Shown: one piece after another, positions 1 to 9,826 of the stretch | How the letters are laid out: each line of letters starts with the position of its first letter | Position numbering within the stretch: position 1 is the stretch's first letter | NCBI GenBank assembly: GCA_024195585.1 | Contig: SWBL01000417.1 | Span: 1-37,797 of the forward strand | Direction: 5' to 3' | Source: Aureobasidium sp. EXF-3400 | Lineage: Eukaryota > Ascomycota > Dothideomycetes > Dothideales > Saccotheciaceae | Length of the DNA: 37,797 nt | Position numbers and translations under genes: made by a program | The notes under the pieces: model-generated | Databases searched by the model: none | The model's input: only the letters and a program-made list of their open reading frames with translations | Told to the model about the DNA's origin: nothing

Positions 1-502
1 CCAGAACGTGAGCACTCGAGTGCCAGAAGACCTTCTTTCCCTCGGGGTGTTCAAAGTCGAGCAATTCCAGCTTGCAGCTCTTCTCCAGAGGACGGTCCAT
101 GTCCCACAGCTCGCCATCAACCCTTGCAATGACGGTACGCTCGAACAGCGACTTGCTGATGCCGCGGGTGATCTCGGAGGGGGAGGTCTCCCAAGCCTTG
201 CCGACACGGACATTACCATCGGACATGGTGATGTTGATGTCGTCGCGAGGCTGTTGGGCAACCCATTGGTCGTACTCGGCCTTGACTCTGTCGAAGATCT
301 TGTTGCGGTCGTCGATGTATGAGGGAGGAGGGGTCATCTCCAGGGGACGGGCATCACCGTCTTCCTGTGCACCCTTCTTCTTGTCCTTCTTTTGCTGCTT
401 CTTCTGCTGGGACTGTTGCTGCTGGGCCTCGTTGACGGCCATGTTCTTCACACCCTCAACGGCGTCCTTCACGCCATCGACGGCACCCTTGACGGCGTCC
501 AT
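1..502 (-). CDS. Threonine--tRNA ligase, N-terminal part (runs off the left edge)
   Basis: Cytoplasmic threonyl-tRNA synthetase, which charges tRNA-Thr for translation. Only the first 167 residues are present; the rest lies beyond base 1. Residues 1-50 form a charged, Gln/Lys-rich eukaryotic extension. Residues 88-152 (from DINITMSDGN to LELLDFEHPEGK) match the TGS domain of this enzyme. The window ends inside HSSAHVL (161-167), the start of the second N-terminal (editing-associated) domain, whose HSSAH-type motif is diagnostic. The ATG at 500-502 is chosen because it gives the usual fungal N-terminus and the frame is open from there. No intron is seen. It is divergent from GAR1, with 482 bp between the two start codons. 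The plus-strand open frames over this gene are antisense shadows. Confidence 0.9.
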   Translation of the reverse strand, partial: MDAVKGAVDGVKDAVEGVKNMAVNEAQQQQSQQKKQQKKDKKKGAQEDGDARPLEMTPPPSYIDDRNKIFDRVKAEYDQWVAQQPRDDINITMSDGNVRVGKAWETSPSEITRGISKSLFERTVIARVDGELWDMDRPLEKSCKLELLDFEHPEGKKVFWHSSAHVL

Positions 503-984
503 TGTGCGATTACAGGCGGCGGGGTAAAAAGCTGTAAAAGTGCGGGCGGAGGTGATTTGATGATTGAAAAAGGACGGAGGTGGATTGCGCTTGTGCGATG
601 TAACGAGACGGCGGGTCGGAGCAGAGGGAAACGGCAGCCTCTTGTAACGACAGCAGCTAGACAGCATATACAGCAAGAGTCACAGCTAGCTCGATACCGC
701 GCAACTTCGGTCGCTGTTTAGCGTGACCGCAGGCAGGAGCGACCTGCGCGCGCGGCAGCTTCCGTCTCCTCCCAAAATTCAGGGCTTGGCAAAAATTTCA
801 AGCTTCATCGACTCAAGCACAATTCTCGCGCCGTGTCACTCGTCGTCTAACGAACGCCAACGCATATTTCCTTGATTGCTGTCTTTTCGCCGACAGCTTT
901 CTATAACTCGTCCAATCTTCCGGTCAATTTCGCACCGGTAGTCCCGTATCGCTTCGTAAACTCGACAAACTCCGACCAGAAAAA
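503..984. promoter_or_regulatory. Shared divergent promoter region of ThrRS and GAR1
   Basis: A 482-bp gap between two head-to-head start codons, so it must hold both promoters and 5' UTRs. It contains a GC-rich CG-alternating stretch near 745-756. I found no TATA box that I would call. Co-location of a translation enzyme and a ribosome-biogenesis factor suggests, but does not show, shared regulation. Confidence 0.55.
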
Positions 985-1740
985 ATGTCTTTCCGCGGTG
1001 GTGGTGGCAGAGGTGGACGCGGTGGTTTCGGTGGATCCCGTGGAGGTGCGCATTGAGATCTCCCATGCCGGAAGATACAAGGAACAGTCATGACTGACAA
1101 TTCTGGTTTGCGCAGGTCGCGGCGGTTTCGCTCCCCAAGGTCCTCCCGACCAGGTCTACGAGATGGGCACTTTCATGCACGCTTCCGAAGGCGAGATGGT
1201 CTGCACTTCTACCAACACCAAGATCCCTTACTTCAACGCTCCTATCTACCTTGAGAACAAGACTGCTGTCGGCAAGGTCGACGAGATTCTCGGCCCCATC
1301 AACCAGGTCTACTTCACCATCAAGCCCCAGGAGGGTATCGTCGCAACTTCTTTCAAGAACGGCGACAAGTTCTACATTGGCGGCGACAAGCTCCTTCCCC
1401 TCGAGAGGTACACTTCTTCGCGCCAGACTTGCTGTAACTCCACCCTAACACATTCTCCAGATTCTTGCCCAAGCCCAAGCCCGCTCCCGGTGCTCCTAAG
1501 GTCAAGAAGCCCGCTGGCCGTGGCGGTGCCCGCGGTGGATTCGCCGGTCGTGGCGGCCCACGTGGTGGATCAAGAGGCGGATTCGGTGGACGTGGTGGTT
1601 CAAGCTTCGGTGGCCGTGGTGGTGCCCGTGGTGGTTCAAGAGGCGGTTTCCAGTCTCGCGGCGGCTCGGGTGGTTTCGGTGGACGTGGCGGCGGCTTTGG
1701 TGGCCGTGGTGGCAGCCGTGGCGGTCGCGGTGGTTACTAA
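985..1740 (+). CDS. GAR1: H/ACA ribonucleoprotein subunit Gar1
   Basis: Core protein of H/ACA snoRNPs, which guide rRNA pseudouridylation in the nucleolus. Three exons by splice signals: 985-1045, 1116-1407 and 1461-1740, giving 210 residues. The introns use GTGCGC..GCAG and GTACAC..CCAG. An N-terminal RGG-rich stretch leads into the central Gar1 domain (roughly residues 30-118: [51 protein letters not shown]). This is followed by a Lys/Pro linker ([15 protein letters not shown]) and a long RGG/GGF-rich tail to the stop. The two RGG tails flanking a Gar1 core are the family hallmark. The ATG at 985 is the first in frame and starts [11 protein letters not shown], the usual fungal start. Confidence 0.95.
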
Positions 1741-3019
1741 GCGTAGCCATCTTGACACGATCAAAAGTGCAAAGCGTGTGGGCGTAAACAGGCAGCGGCG
1801 TCACGGAGTTTTGAGGCCTTGGACGGCTTGGGAAATGGTTCACAAGGAGGCATTGTTTCGAAAAGAGGCAGTTCATCTCATGTTTTACGCTGTACAGGAC
1901 TATTTTGAATACAGAGAAGAGGAGCAAAAAAAACTATTTCAACTTCATTCGTTCTGAAGGTGTTATTAAATATACTGGTGATTCCCGTGAGATGATATAG
2001 AAGACATGTGATTCGTGTTCAGCGAGAATGACTTCAACGACTTCTTATTGAGAGTCATCCTGATACCAAAACATGGTGTCTCTTTACAACTCACGAGTAG
2101 AGGACAACGCACATAGGCAGAGAACAGTATAATGTGCATACTCACAGACCTCGGTCAATAATTGAGCTTAGATCAACATAGAGTCCATCAGCCAACATGC
2201 ATACTTCCGTACTGCGTACTTGAATTACTAGACTATCGTGTCTTTCTTCGCTTTCAGCATTTCCGTAGTAAATCTGTACGAAGCTGAACAATGCCAGATG
2301 GTAGAGCAAGCAAATAATACTGGGCTCGAAGAGCAAGAACAGCTCTCTACACTACAAGTAACATAGATTCTCTCGTGCAGCATCTCCGTAACCTGCGTAT
2401 AGTAGCGCAACAAGGAATTGTCTCGCCAGGTTACATATCGATATCGACCCGGTCGTCGAGTGCATCTCGCGTAGCTGTTACATTCTGATCAGACGTGGTT
2501 GAGGGTGGCAGGGATGGATGCTCGTTGGTAGAGAACAGAAGATCTGTATGTACAACTGGGAGGGTATGGTGACGGAGTGTTCTATAGAGGGGAGCCCTCT
2601 TCGATTTGATATGTTGATGGCATCTTTCGTGAACTTGGGTCTGTAAATGTGTGGAGATGCAGGATAACTCAAGGAAACGGATGATATGCACTACGAAGTG
2701 CTACACCAACGATGAACGATCTCTTGTCTTATAAGGATCGTGCATTCTATAGCTTACAATATTCCTACGTTTTGAATGGTGAGAGCTTATCACATGTTTG
2801 AGTGTGGCTGTAAGCAGTAGCTGTGGCGGTGCATGTGGTCCCTTGTTGTGGCTTGTTCAAATGACGCAGGCCAGATCAAGCAAACGCGGCGTCTGAGTTA
2901 AACCTGCTTTCCCTTGTGTATCCTCGAAACTTCGACTTCTGACTACCTATTGTACTTCCTAACAACCTTTGGTCTTGAGATTTTACATACTCTCAAGCAT
3001 CTCAAACACTCAATCCGCC
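1741..3019. other. Intergenic region, GAR1 to phosphatidylserine synthase
   Basis: About 1.3 kb. It holds the GAR1 3' end and the promoter of the next gene. Short open frames on the minus strand (for example 2431-2691) have no recognisable domain and no start context that I trust. I see no gene, tRNA or repeat here. Confidence 0.5.
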
Positions 3020-3905
3020 ATGTCTCGCAGAGTCAACGCGTCAACTGACGCCGCAAAAGAAGTCACCGCCAGTCCCCGTACGTCTTGGTAGAAATGACGA
3101 TGTACAAACAAATGCTGACCAAGAGACAGCCATGGACAAGCAAAAGCGTCTGTTGGAGGAGTCTGACCCTGGTCACTTCTCCATGATCCGTGCAATGCAC
3201 CTTGCTGACCTGATCACCCTCCTGAATGGTATGCTCCACTTTCTACTGTCGACACCGTTCCTCGTACTAATGCCAATCACAGGCTTCTGTGGTATCAACT
3301 CTGTCCTGTCCTCCCTCCGTTACTGCATGGGCAACCCCAACGATCTTGGCAACCTCTGGGCTGCTCTGGCCTTTATGCCTTTCGGTCTATTCTTCGACTT
3401 TATGGATGGCAAGGTCGCTCGCTGGAGAAAGAAGAGCTCGCTCATGGGCCAGGAGCTCGATTCGCTGGCTGACTTGGTATGCCATTGCCTTTTATGGTGG
3501 ATCTGAGAACATTTGCTAACCACAACAACAATACAGATCTCCTTCTGTGTCTCTCCCGCCGTCGCATCTGTCGCAATTGGCATGCGAACCCCTCTTGACC
3601 ACTTCCTTCTTACCTCCTTCGCCCTCTGTGGTCTCCTCCGTCTTGCTCGTTTCAACATCACCACCGACAGCGTACCCAAAGATGCCAACGGCAAGGCCAA
3701 GTACTTTGAGGGTCTTCCTACTCCCACCTCGCTAGGCATCGTCGCCGTCATTTCCTACTGGGTCAGCCAGGGTTGGATCCACGATCAAATTCCCTTCGGC
3801 GTCCTTGCTGAAGGCTCGATACTCGAGTTCCACCCTGCCGCTCTGATCTTTGTGGCCCATGGATGCCTCATGATCAGCAAGACTTTCCACGTCCCTAAGC
3901 CTTGA
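3020..3905 (+). CDS. CHO1: CDP-diacylglycerol--serine O-phosphatidyltransferase
   Basis: Makes phosphatidylserine from CDP-diacylglycerol and serine in the ER membrane, the first step of the PS-to-PE-to-PC route in fungi. Four exons: 3020-3077, 3130-3228, 3283-3476 and 3537-3905, giving 239 residues. The full CDP-alcohol phosphatidyltransferase signature is present: D91, D94, G95, A98, R99, G108, D112 and D116 (DFMDGKVAR then GQELDSLAD). The conserved [16 protein letters not shown] segment that opens this subfamily is split by intron 2 within the Gly codon. Several hydrophobic stretches (around residues 70-90 and in the C-terminal half) fit membrane helices. Intron 2 is 54 nt with no stop, so an unspliced frame would also read through. 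Length matches filamentous-fungal Cho1. Confidence 0.93.
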
Positions 3906-4150
3906 TTTGGTATTCGAAAGAAAACAGAAGAACAAGAAGAATATGCGATACGATGCATCCGCAGATATTGGAGAAGTTTGATCGAGTTGGTCTACAAAAA
4001 AGACTATAGGATATTCCGCTCAATGATATGCAAACACAAAACTGTGTCTACGTAGTAGGTAGACAAACAATGAGAACTTGACATGACAAAATGCTTCCAC
4101 TTTGATAGGCTCGAGAATTTGTCAAAGAGTATGATATGAATGGAGCATAA

Positions 4151-4946
4151 TTATGGCGAAGGGGAAGGTGGTGGAGGAGGATACTTGGTCCAGTCTGGCT
4201 GCCTGAGGTGTTTTCCACTACCAAAGACGTGCCCTCTGTAGCCTAGCGGTAAGGCTTTCTCCCAGTCCATGTCACAGAAGCAAGTATGGCAGTCAAGTAT
4301 GTGCTCGCTAGATTGCTCATCCATGTTCTCGGCAGACTTCTCGCCAACCTTCTTCCGTCGCCACCAGAGCCGTCGTGTGAAGACACCATTCCAGGAGGAG
4401 CATAGTCCTGGAGTTACGTCGCGCGCCTCAGATACCAATGGCTCGTGTGTTTCCCAGAAGAGTCGACGTTGCCACGTTCCCTTCAGTATCCATTCAAGGA
4501 GCGCAGCTTTCTGATAACGGTTATTGATGTTCTCTTTGTATTTGAGATACTCTCTCTGTATAGTTGCGTCGCTCTTGGAGATTTTGCGTTTCACGGAGTC
4601 GCGATACTCTGCATCGTTGAGATAATTTTGTATGTGTGCCGGTCGTTTCTTAGCTTTCCATCTGATGTTTGACTGACGGCGATTTTCAATAAAATCTGTG
4701 TCGTTGGTCGCTCTCTTCTCGCAGGTCCACTCACGCTGCTTTTTGAAGTAGCCTGTTGCGATACTCTGGATCGCTGGCGTATCTCTCGCGTAATCTGGCA
4801 TTTCTCGCAGCATTATCGTTGTACCAGAATTGAGATGAGTGGAAGTAGCGAGCCAGTGGTTGGATTGAAGCAATGCCACTCCGGCAATGTGAGAAGAGAA
4901 GGCTAGCGCTTGCGGTCAAGCCAACCTTTGCAAGAATAGACGACAT
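4151..4946 (-). CDS. Probable mitochondrial repeat protein of unknown function, frameshifted
   Basis: I do not recognise a named family. The N-terminus (ATG at 4944-4946) looks like a mitochondrial presequence with a cleavage-like RYFHSS (residues 33-38). From residue about 56 there are tandem 19-residue units. The first, R-Y-A-S-D-P-E-Y.., runs to REW; the second, R-A-T-N-D-T-D-F.., runs to IRW; a weaker third, NYLNDAEYRDS, follows. Frame one stops at 4731-4733, and the second unit onward lies in another frame down to the stop at 4151-4153. The switch falls at a five-T run (4740-4744, AAAAA on the coding strand); losing one base would make one frame. An intron with a GTGAGT donor is the alternative, but it would remove the second repeat unit. 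The C-terminal part has HILDCHTCFCDMDW and a Pro-rich end. Joined length would be about 264 residues. Confidence 0.55.
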
Positions 4947-5691
4947 GAATCTTGGTAACTAGAGACCGCGTATAGTGAAACGCAACCCGCAACGCAATCA
5001 ACAGCGCAATCCGCAGGCACAGCACGATGACCGGCAACCTTCTACTCAAAGCATGCACGTGTGGTGGTGTCTGAAAGTCTACGTTCTGCCGTCAGCCTAA
5101 TGTTATCTGCCGAGGATTATCCATACGTTTCAGCTGCCTCGCAACTTGATTTCCTTTCTGGGTAACATGCCCATCGCGGGGTAAAACGACAGCCCTTAAC
5201 GGCGATGTGACACTCGACCGAGTCGTTTAGTATGCTTTGATGAAACAATAGTTGGAGGAGATGAGGCCGACGCACAGTCGACGTTATATGCCTCCATCTA
5301 CGCTTTCTCACATGCAGCTGGGTCATTCAGCTCCCCGCGGTGGCTGCTCCAGTTACCAGCTGAGTGGAAAACAAGGCAAACTGTAAAAACGGTACAAGTA
5401 GGTCGCTAAGATCGGGTACCTGTGCCAACTCCCAAAACAGGACAGTGGTGTCAATAGATCCAGTGGTAGGTACGATCCTTGCCAAGTACGCGGACTGTGG
5501 TGTGAGATCACCTAGCTACCTCAAATACCGCCCATCTCAGCTCTGGTTTGTTTCATCTGTTTCTTCTCTTTTCCCACAATCGCAATTCACAGTCGCTCTT
5601 GTCTTCCACGAAAGAACATCAAAATCTCACCCAAGTCTATCGCTGTTTGATATATCTCTTCTCTCAATCTATCATACACATATCCATCAAA
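4947..5691. other. Intergenic region, divergent promoters
   Basis: 745 bp between two start codons on opposite strands. The last 170 bp before the CFEM gene are pyrimidine-rich (TTTCTTCTCTTTTCCC and similar), as is common in fungal core promoters and 5' UTRs. No other feature is supported. Confidence 0.5.
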
Positions 5692-6318
5692 ATGAAGTCC
5701 GCTGCTGTTGTCGCCTTCGCCGCTGCCGCTATGGTGGCTCCCGCTCTTGCTCAAGATGCTGCTTCTCTTGCTGCCCTCCTCCCCAGCTGCGCTGTAAGTC
5801 CTCTCACCTCTCTTCTAGCTCTTTTCAAGTCGCTAATACATATCCAACAGGTCAACTGCGCTTTGGCCGCCATTCCGGCCACTGGCTGTACCGCCACTGA
5901 TGTCTCCTGCCTCTGCAGCAGCTCAAGCTTCGTCTCTTCCATCGCTTCTTGCACCCAGAATGCCTGCTCAGCCGAGGACCAGGCAAAGACCGCCGCTGCC
6001 ACCGCGCAGATCTGCCCCAACCTTGCTGGCGCCGCTTCTGCCGTTAGCTCTTACATCTCATCCTCTGTTGCTGCTTCAAGCGCCTCCATGATGGCCTCGT
6101 CCTCTGTTGCTTCGGTCATTTCCAGCGCCTCCTCTTCTGTCAAGGCCTCTCCTGTGGCTCCCATTGCTACTGCCAGCTCTGTCCCTAAGGTCAACCTTAC
6201 CACCAACGGCACTGTTCCCGCCGCCACTACTTCCATGCCTGCCCCGTACACTGGCGCTGCCTCAGCTGTCAGTGTCGGTCTCGGTTTCCTTGCCATCATG
6301 GGCTTCGCTGCTCTTTAA
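5692..6318 (+). CDS. CFEM-domain GPI-anchored cell-surface protein
   Basis: Secreted fungal surface protein of the CFEM family; members bind haem, are wall proteins, or act at host surfaces. Exons 5692-5793 and 5851-6318 give 189 residues. The signal peptide is residues 1-20, with cleavage likely after ALA. All eight CFEM cysteines are visible: C33, C37, C47, C54, C56, C68, C73 and C89, with the typical CLC pair. D51 in TDVSCLC sits where haem-binding CFEM proteins carry the iron-ligand Asp. A Ser/Ala-rich stalk follows (about 94-150), with N-glycosylation sites NLT and NGT. The hydrophobic C-terminus (VSVGLGFLAIMGFAAL) fits a GPI attachment signal. The in-frame upstream ATG at 5548 is rejected because the signal peptide starts at 5692. 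Role in haem uptake versus wall structure cannot be told from sequence. Confidence 0.92.
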   Translation: MKSAAVVAFAAAAMVAPALAQDAASLAALLPSCAVSPLTSLLALFKSLIHIQQVNCALAAIPATGCTATDVSCLCSSSSFVSSIASCTQNACSAEDQAKTAAATAQICPNLAGAASAVSSYISSSVAASSASMMASSSVASVISSASSSVKASPVAPIATASSVPKVNLTTNGTVPAATTSMPAPYTGAASAVSVGLGFLAIMGFAAL

Positions 6319-6444
6319 GGAGTAGCTCTGAATGTATGAATTGTTGATTATGAGTGTGTCGATAATGTTTTTCCTCGTTTTCATGTATTGTTGTGGTTTC
6401 ATAACATAAAGTAGTGTTTTAGGAAATACCTAGACTCCTTGAAT

Positions 6445-6639
6445 TTACGTCTTTGCTTTTGCAGGTTTGGTACATTTCTCTAGACACGAGACATGATTGG
6501 TTGACGGGCCACAAGTGCATGCTCTGATAGCCCTGTCATCTTCGTATCCCTTGCTGCACGATTCGAGCACGTTCATCCAATCAAGCATGTTGTACGAAAC
6601 TGTATTTCGTGCCATCTCAGCTGCGAAATCTAGCCACAC
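6445..6639 (-). CDS. Possible small Cys-rich ORF or 3' exon remnant
   Basis: A 64-codon open frame, with the first true ATG at 6613-6615 giving 56 residues. It lies between the 3' ends of the CFEM gene and the amine-oxidase fragment. The C-terminal half has five cysteines in a compact pattern (ESCSKGY, RACTCGP, VSCLEKC). It has no signal peptide as it stands, so it would be the last exon of a longer gene, a remnant, or chance. A GATTTCGCAG acceptor-like sequence lies just upstream (about 6624-6633). No family is recognised. Confidence 0.22.
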   Translation of the reverse strand: MWLDFAAEMARNTVSYNMLDWMNVLESCSKGYEDDRAIRACTCGPSTNHVSCLEKCTKPAKAKT

Positions 6640-6686
6640 TCGTATTCATCATCTCTACGTAACATATCATGGAAGTCCCGTTTCTT

Positions 6687-7391
6687 TCACATGCTAATCC
6701 ACCTGGCCATCCAAAACTCGGTGACCTGCTTCGCCTCATCCACAAGCCCCATATCCAAAAGCAATTGCGTAGTTCCTCTCACCGCGCTCTCCAACGCACT
6801 AAAAATCCACGCATGCGTGTAACTCGTATGCTCGCCCACAAACACAGTGTGCTTCTCCGTCTGGAAATACGCAGGAAGATACAAATCCTGCTGCAATGCG
6901 GTGGGAGAAGCCCAAGCTCCAGCTTGATATTCATCGTTTAGCCAGCACTTTCTGTCGTAGGCGCCCGTGTATTGCTCAGCGGCAATGGGGCCGTGGATTT
7001 CGATCATGGCGCGTTGGACGTAGGCGACGTGATCTTCTTCGGTCATGGCGCCGGTGGATAGGGCCATGTCGCCTGAGAGGTAGGAAGCGAGGATTACGCC
7101 TGGTCCGCTGCTGTTGAGGTGATAGGATGGATAACATACACTTCCGATACCTGCTATGCCGCCTCCTGATCCACAGCCGCCGATTATGGGGCGAGGAAGG
7201 TGTTCCCAGAAGCGTGTCTTGTAGTGGAGGGCAACTTTACAGGCGGGAGAGTAGGTTAATCTAGAGATTGCGCGGCTGAGTAGGCTTGAGTAGTCAGGTA
7301 GACGCCACAATCTGACTTTAGAGAATGGTACTGCGACGATGGTATAGTCAAAATCGATGGTCTCGGTCTCAATCGTTCTTTCTACCGTCTT
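6687..7391 (-). pseudogene. Flavin amine oxidase (L-amino-acid oxidase type), 5'-truncated
   Basis: The C-terminal half of a flavin-containing amine oxidase. The complete enzyme would oxidatively deaminate amino acids or amines using FAD. The frame is open from an in-frame TGA at 7392-7394 to the stop at 6687-6689, about 234 codons with no internal stop. Visible family elements: FDYTIVAVPFSKVR (substrate-domain strand), FWEHLPRPIIGG, the aromatic substrate-cage segment WLNDEYQAGAW, and the FAD-binding end motif VFVGEHTSYTHAWIFSALES. The C-terminus (LVDEAKQVTEFWMARW) is typical of fungal members. The N-terminal half with the GxGxxG FAD fold is missing, and only about 400 bp remain before the next gene, none of it resembling that fold. 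There is no good ATG. I read it as a truncated remnant with a well-preserved 3' part. Confidence 0.75.
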
Positions 7392-7788
7392 TCATGCGCT
7401 CATCAGTGATGTAGAATCACAAAGTTCATGCTGTATAGCAGACTCTAAGCGCCGCCGCCGTCAAGAAAAGAAAGCTGTAAAGCGCCCGTCTGTTTCATAT
7501 CATGCGCGCTCTAGAAGTAAGGCCGCCAAGAAAGATCCTTCACAACCGCCGACTCATTGCACTGCTTTTCCATGGGTCGTTGCCCAATGGAAGAAAAGTA
7601 TGGTTCGCGCTTGGGTTACATGTAAGTACTGCCTGAGTAGTGAGCTATGAGGCACGTAAGTTCTGGTGTTAATATATGTAAGTCGAGACGCCTCATCCAG
7701 TCTCTGCCTTCTTTTCTGTCGGTTCTCGTGCTTGTCCTGTCTTGCTATTTTTGCTGGTTGTGTTGGTTCTCTTCTTTTGCTTTTGACC

Positions 7789-9702
7789 ATGGCATCACCA
7801 TCACGATGGACGTCTATTCCCAGACGCGACTCTACCTCGAGTTCATCGTCACACTCTCTAGACTCACTGGCCCAGCAACAACCCGAACAAGCCAAACCAG
7901 AACCCAAAGCAAAAGTCCGGAGTCTCAAGGAGAAACAATCACTGCCATCATTATTCATGTCCCCTACTGCAACCTGGAACCTTTACCGCCATAACCCTTG
8001 GTACCTGTCCTGGCAACAAGAAACTTGGGCCATGATCTTTTCTCTCGCTTGTCTTATCGCTGTTGCTGTCATTATGGCTTGGATTGATGGAAAAAGGCTG
8101 TCTATCTGGCATTGGGCTATTCAACCTAACGCTGTCATCTCCGTGTTGATTGTTTCGTCAAAAGCGGCATTGATGATCAGTACGGCGAGTTGTGTCTCCC
8201 AACTCAAATGGACCCACTTTCAACAAAAACCACGGACATTGAAAGATCTGGAAGGTTTTGATGATGCGAGTAGAGATGCTTATGGTAGTCTGTGTCTGCT
8301 TATGAGCAGGAGTGGCTACCTGAATATTGCCGTCACGTTGGGTTGCGCGGTGACGGTCATGGTGCTAGCCATGGAAACCTTTGGCCAGCAGTTGTTGAGT
8401 TTTCCTGAAAGAAGGGTCGCTGTTGCTAACGAGACTGCCTCCTTTCCTGTCATTCAAGACCTGTTACAGATGCCGTATTGGGGCGGCTCTGCAATGTTAT
8501 CTGATCGCATGCTCAAATCCAGACTGGGCTTGATGGAAAGCATTTATGGTAAGACCACAGTGTCGCCATTTGATTGCTCTGCATCTGCTTGTTCTTGGGG
8601 TAGTCATGTCACACTTGGACTGTGTTCGAGCTGTCAGGATATCAGTTCCAACCCAGGTGGCTGCAAGATCAAGATCGAAGCGCATTTTGACGGGTACAAG
8701 ACGTACAACCACACTACTCTGGAATGTTCTTACGCTGGAGATGGTCCCAGGGTCCAAGGAGGGCAGCGCAACCTTACCACCATCAGACGCCAGAATTTAG
8801 ATGAGGGGTTAAACCCGGATGTCCCGGATCCAAACAATGCGTCTGCCTGGACTTATGACACTGCAATCGATATCGTTACCTGGAACGATGAAGGATTCTG
8901 GTATAAGGGTCAACCTGCGGTGGCTTTAAATTTCAGCGTGATCGTCACGAATGATACCTGGACACGTCCACAAATCACCACCTGTACGTTGAATTACTGT
9001 GCCTGGGTATATGAAAACTCAACTGCGCAAGGTCAAGACTTCGATGACGGGAAGTTGCAAAAGTACATCCTCGGGTACGACTCGATACAGCTGCATCAGA
9101 CTGGTCACGGAGCATCCCCGAGTATGATGTACTCCAACTACACCTTTCGAGCCAACGGTACTGGATTTCCGAGCGACAAACACGACGACACGTTCATTGT
9201 ATATGGAGATGCGAATACTGAAATGTACAGTCATCTAGCAACCATCCTACAGTCGTCGACCTACGACTACATAGATGGCTCCAATGCGTCTTCCGCAGGT
9301 TTAGGTGATGCTTTGATCATGAATCCGAACATCACGGAGCTCTCTGATAGAATGGCTACCAGCTTAACCAACGTATGGAGGCAATATCAAAGCAGATCGG
9401 CTGTAGGCACGGCGTGGGAATCTGTAGCTTTCATTCATGTTGAATGGGCTTGGCTCGCACTACCAGCTGTAGCAGTCATGAGTGCTGGCATTGTGTTACT
9501 CGTGACTCTGCTGCAGAACCGCAGAACAGTCCTTTGGAAGTCATCCGTTCTGCCATATTCTTTTCGGGTTTTGCATGGATGGGAAGATACTGATTTCGAC
9601 ATGGAGACTTTGGAAGAGATCAGAGAGAGAGCGAAGGGAATGACGGGTCAGCTCGTAGGAGACGAAAATGAACGTGTAAGATTGGTCAAAGCATGTAATT
9701 AG
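7789..9702 (+). CDS. DUF3176-family multi-pass membrane protein
   Basis: A fungal membrane protein of unknown function, 637 residues in one exon from the ATG at 7789. The frame opens earlier (7666), but the added 41 residues look like translated 5' UTR; MASPSRW is the better start. Predicted membrane segments are about residues 80-98, 112-134, 176-197 and 555-575. The DUF3176 core lies between the second and third: SQLKWTHFQQKPRTLKDLEG, then FDDASRDAYGSL, then the hydrophobic LNIAVTLGCAVTVMVLAM. Residues about 200-550 form a large, presumably extracellular or lumenal loop rich in N-glycosylation sequons (NETA, NHTT, NLTT, NFSV, NDTW, NYTF, NGTG, NASS) and cysteines. The C-terminal 62 residues are charged and probably cytoplasmic. 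It is convergent with the methyltransferase gene downstream. Confidence 0.85.
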   Translation: MASPSRWTSIPRRDSTSSSSSHSLDSLAQQQPEQAKPEPKAKVRSLKEKQSLPSLFMSPTATWNLYRHNPWYLSWQQETWAMIFSLACLIAVAVIMAWIDGKRLSIWHWAIQPNAVISVLIVSSKAALMISTASCVSQLKWTHFQQKPRTLKDLEGFDDASRDAYGSLCLLMSRSGYLNIAVTLGCAVTVMVLAMETFGQQLLSFPERRVAVANETASFPVIQDLLQMPYWGGSAMLSDRMLKSRLGLMESIYGKTTVSPFDCSASACSWGSHVTLGLCSSCQDISSNPGGCKIKIEAHFDGYKTYNHTTLECSYAGDGPRVQGGQRNLTTIRRQNLDEGLNPDVPDPNNASAWTYDTAIDIVTWNDEGFWYKGQPAVALNFSVIVTNDTWTRPQITTCTLNYCAWVYENSTAQGQDFDDGKLQKYILGYDSIQLHQTGHGASPSMMYSNYTFRANGTGFPSDKHDDTFIVYGDANTEMYSHLATILQSSTYDYIDGSNASSAGLGDALIMNPNITELSDRMATSLTNVWRQYQSRSAVGTAWESVAFIHVEWAWLALPAVAVMSAGIVLLVTLLQNRRTVLWKSSVLPYSFRVLHGWEDTDFDMETLEEIRERAKGMTGQLVGDENERVRLVKACN

Positions 9703-9826
9703 GGAAGGATATTATTAGAGTGAATGCATCAATGACTTGTGAGTCTCTCCGAGACCATCAATGTCAGGACGATTTGGCTGCTGCTGATAATAACCATGAT
9801 TCGTTGTTGTGTGGATATTTGGTGCG

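Noticed and set aside
8..527. Plus-strand open frames over the left edge
   Set aside because: Antisense to the threonyl-tRNA synthetase frame, which has clear TGS-domain sequence.
1502..1927. Minus-strand 141-codon frame over GAR1
   Set aside because: His/Arg-rich shadow of the RGG-coding repeats of GAR1.
4225..4265. tRNA A-box-like TAGCCTAGCGGTAAGGC
   Set aside because: No B box (GGTTCGAATCC type) or acceptor stem follows, and it lies in the coding part of the minus-strand repeat protein.
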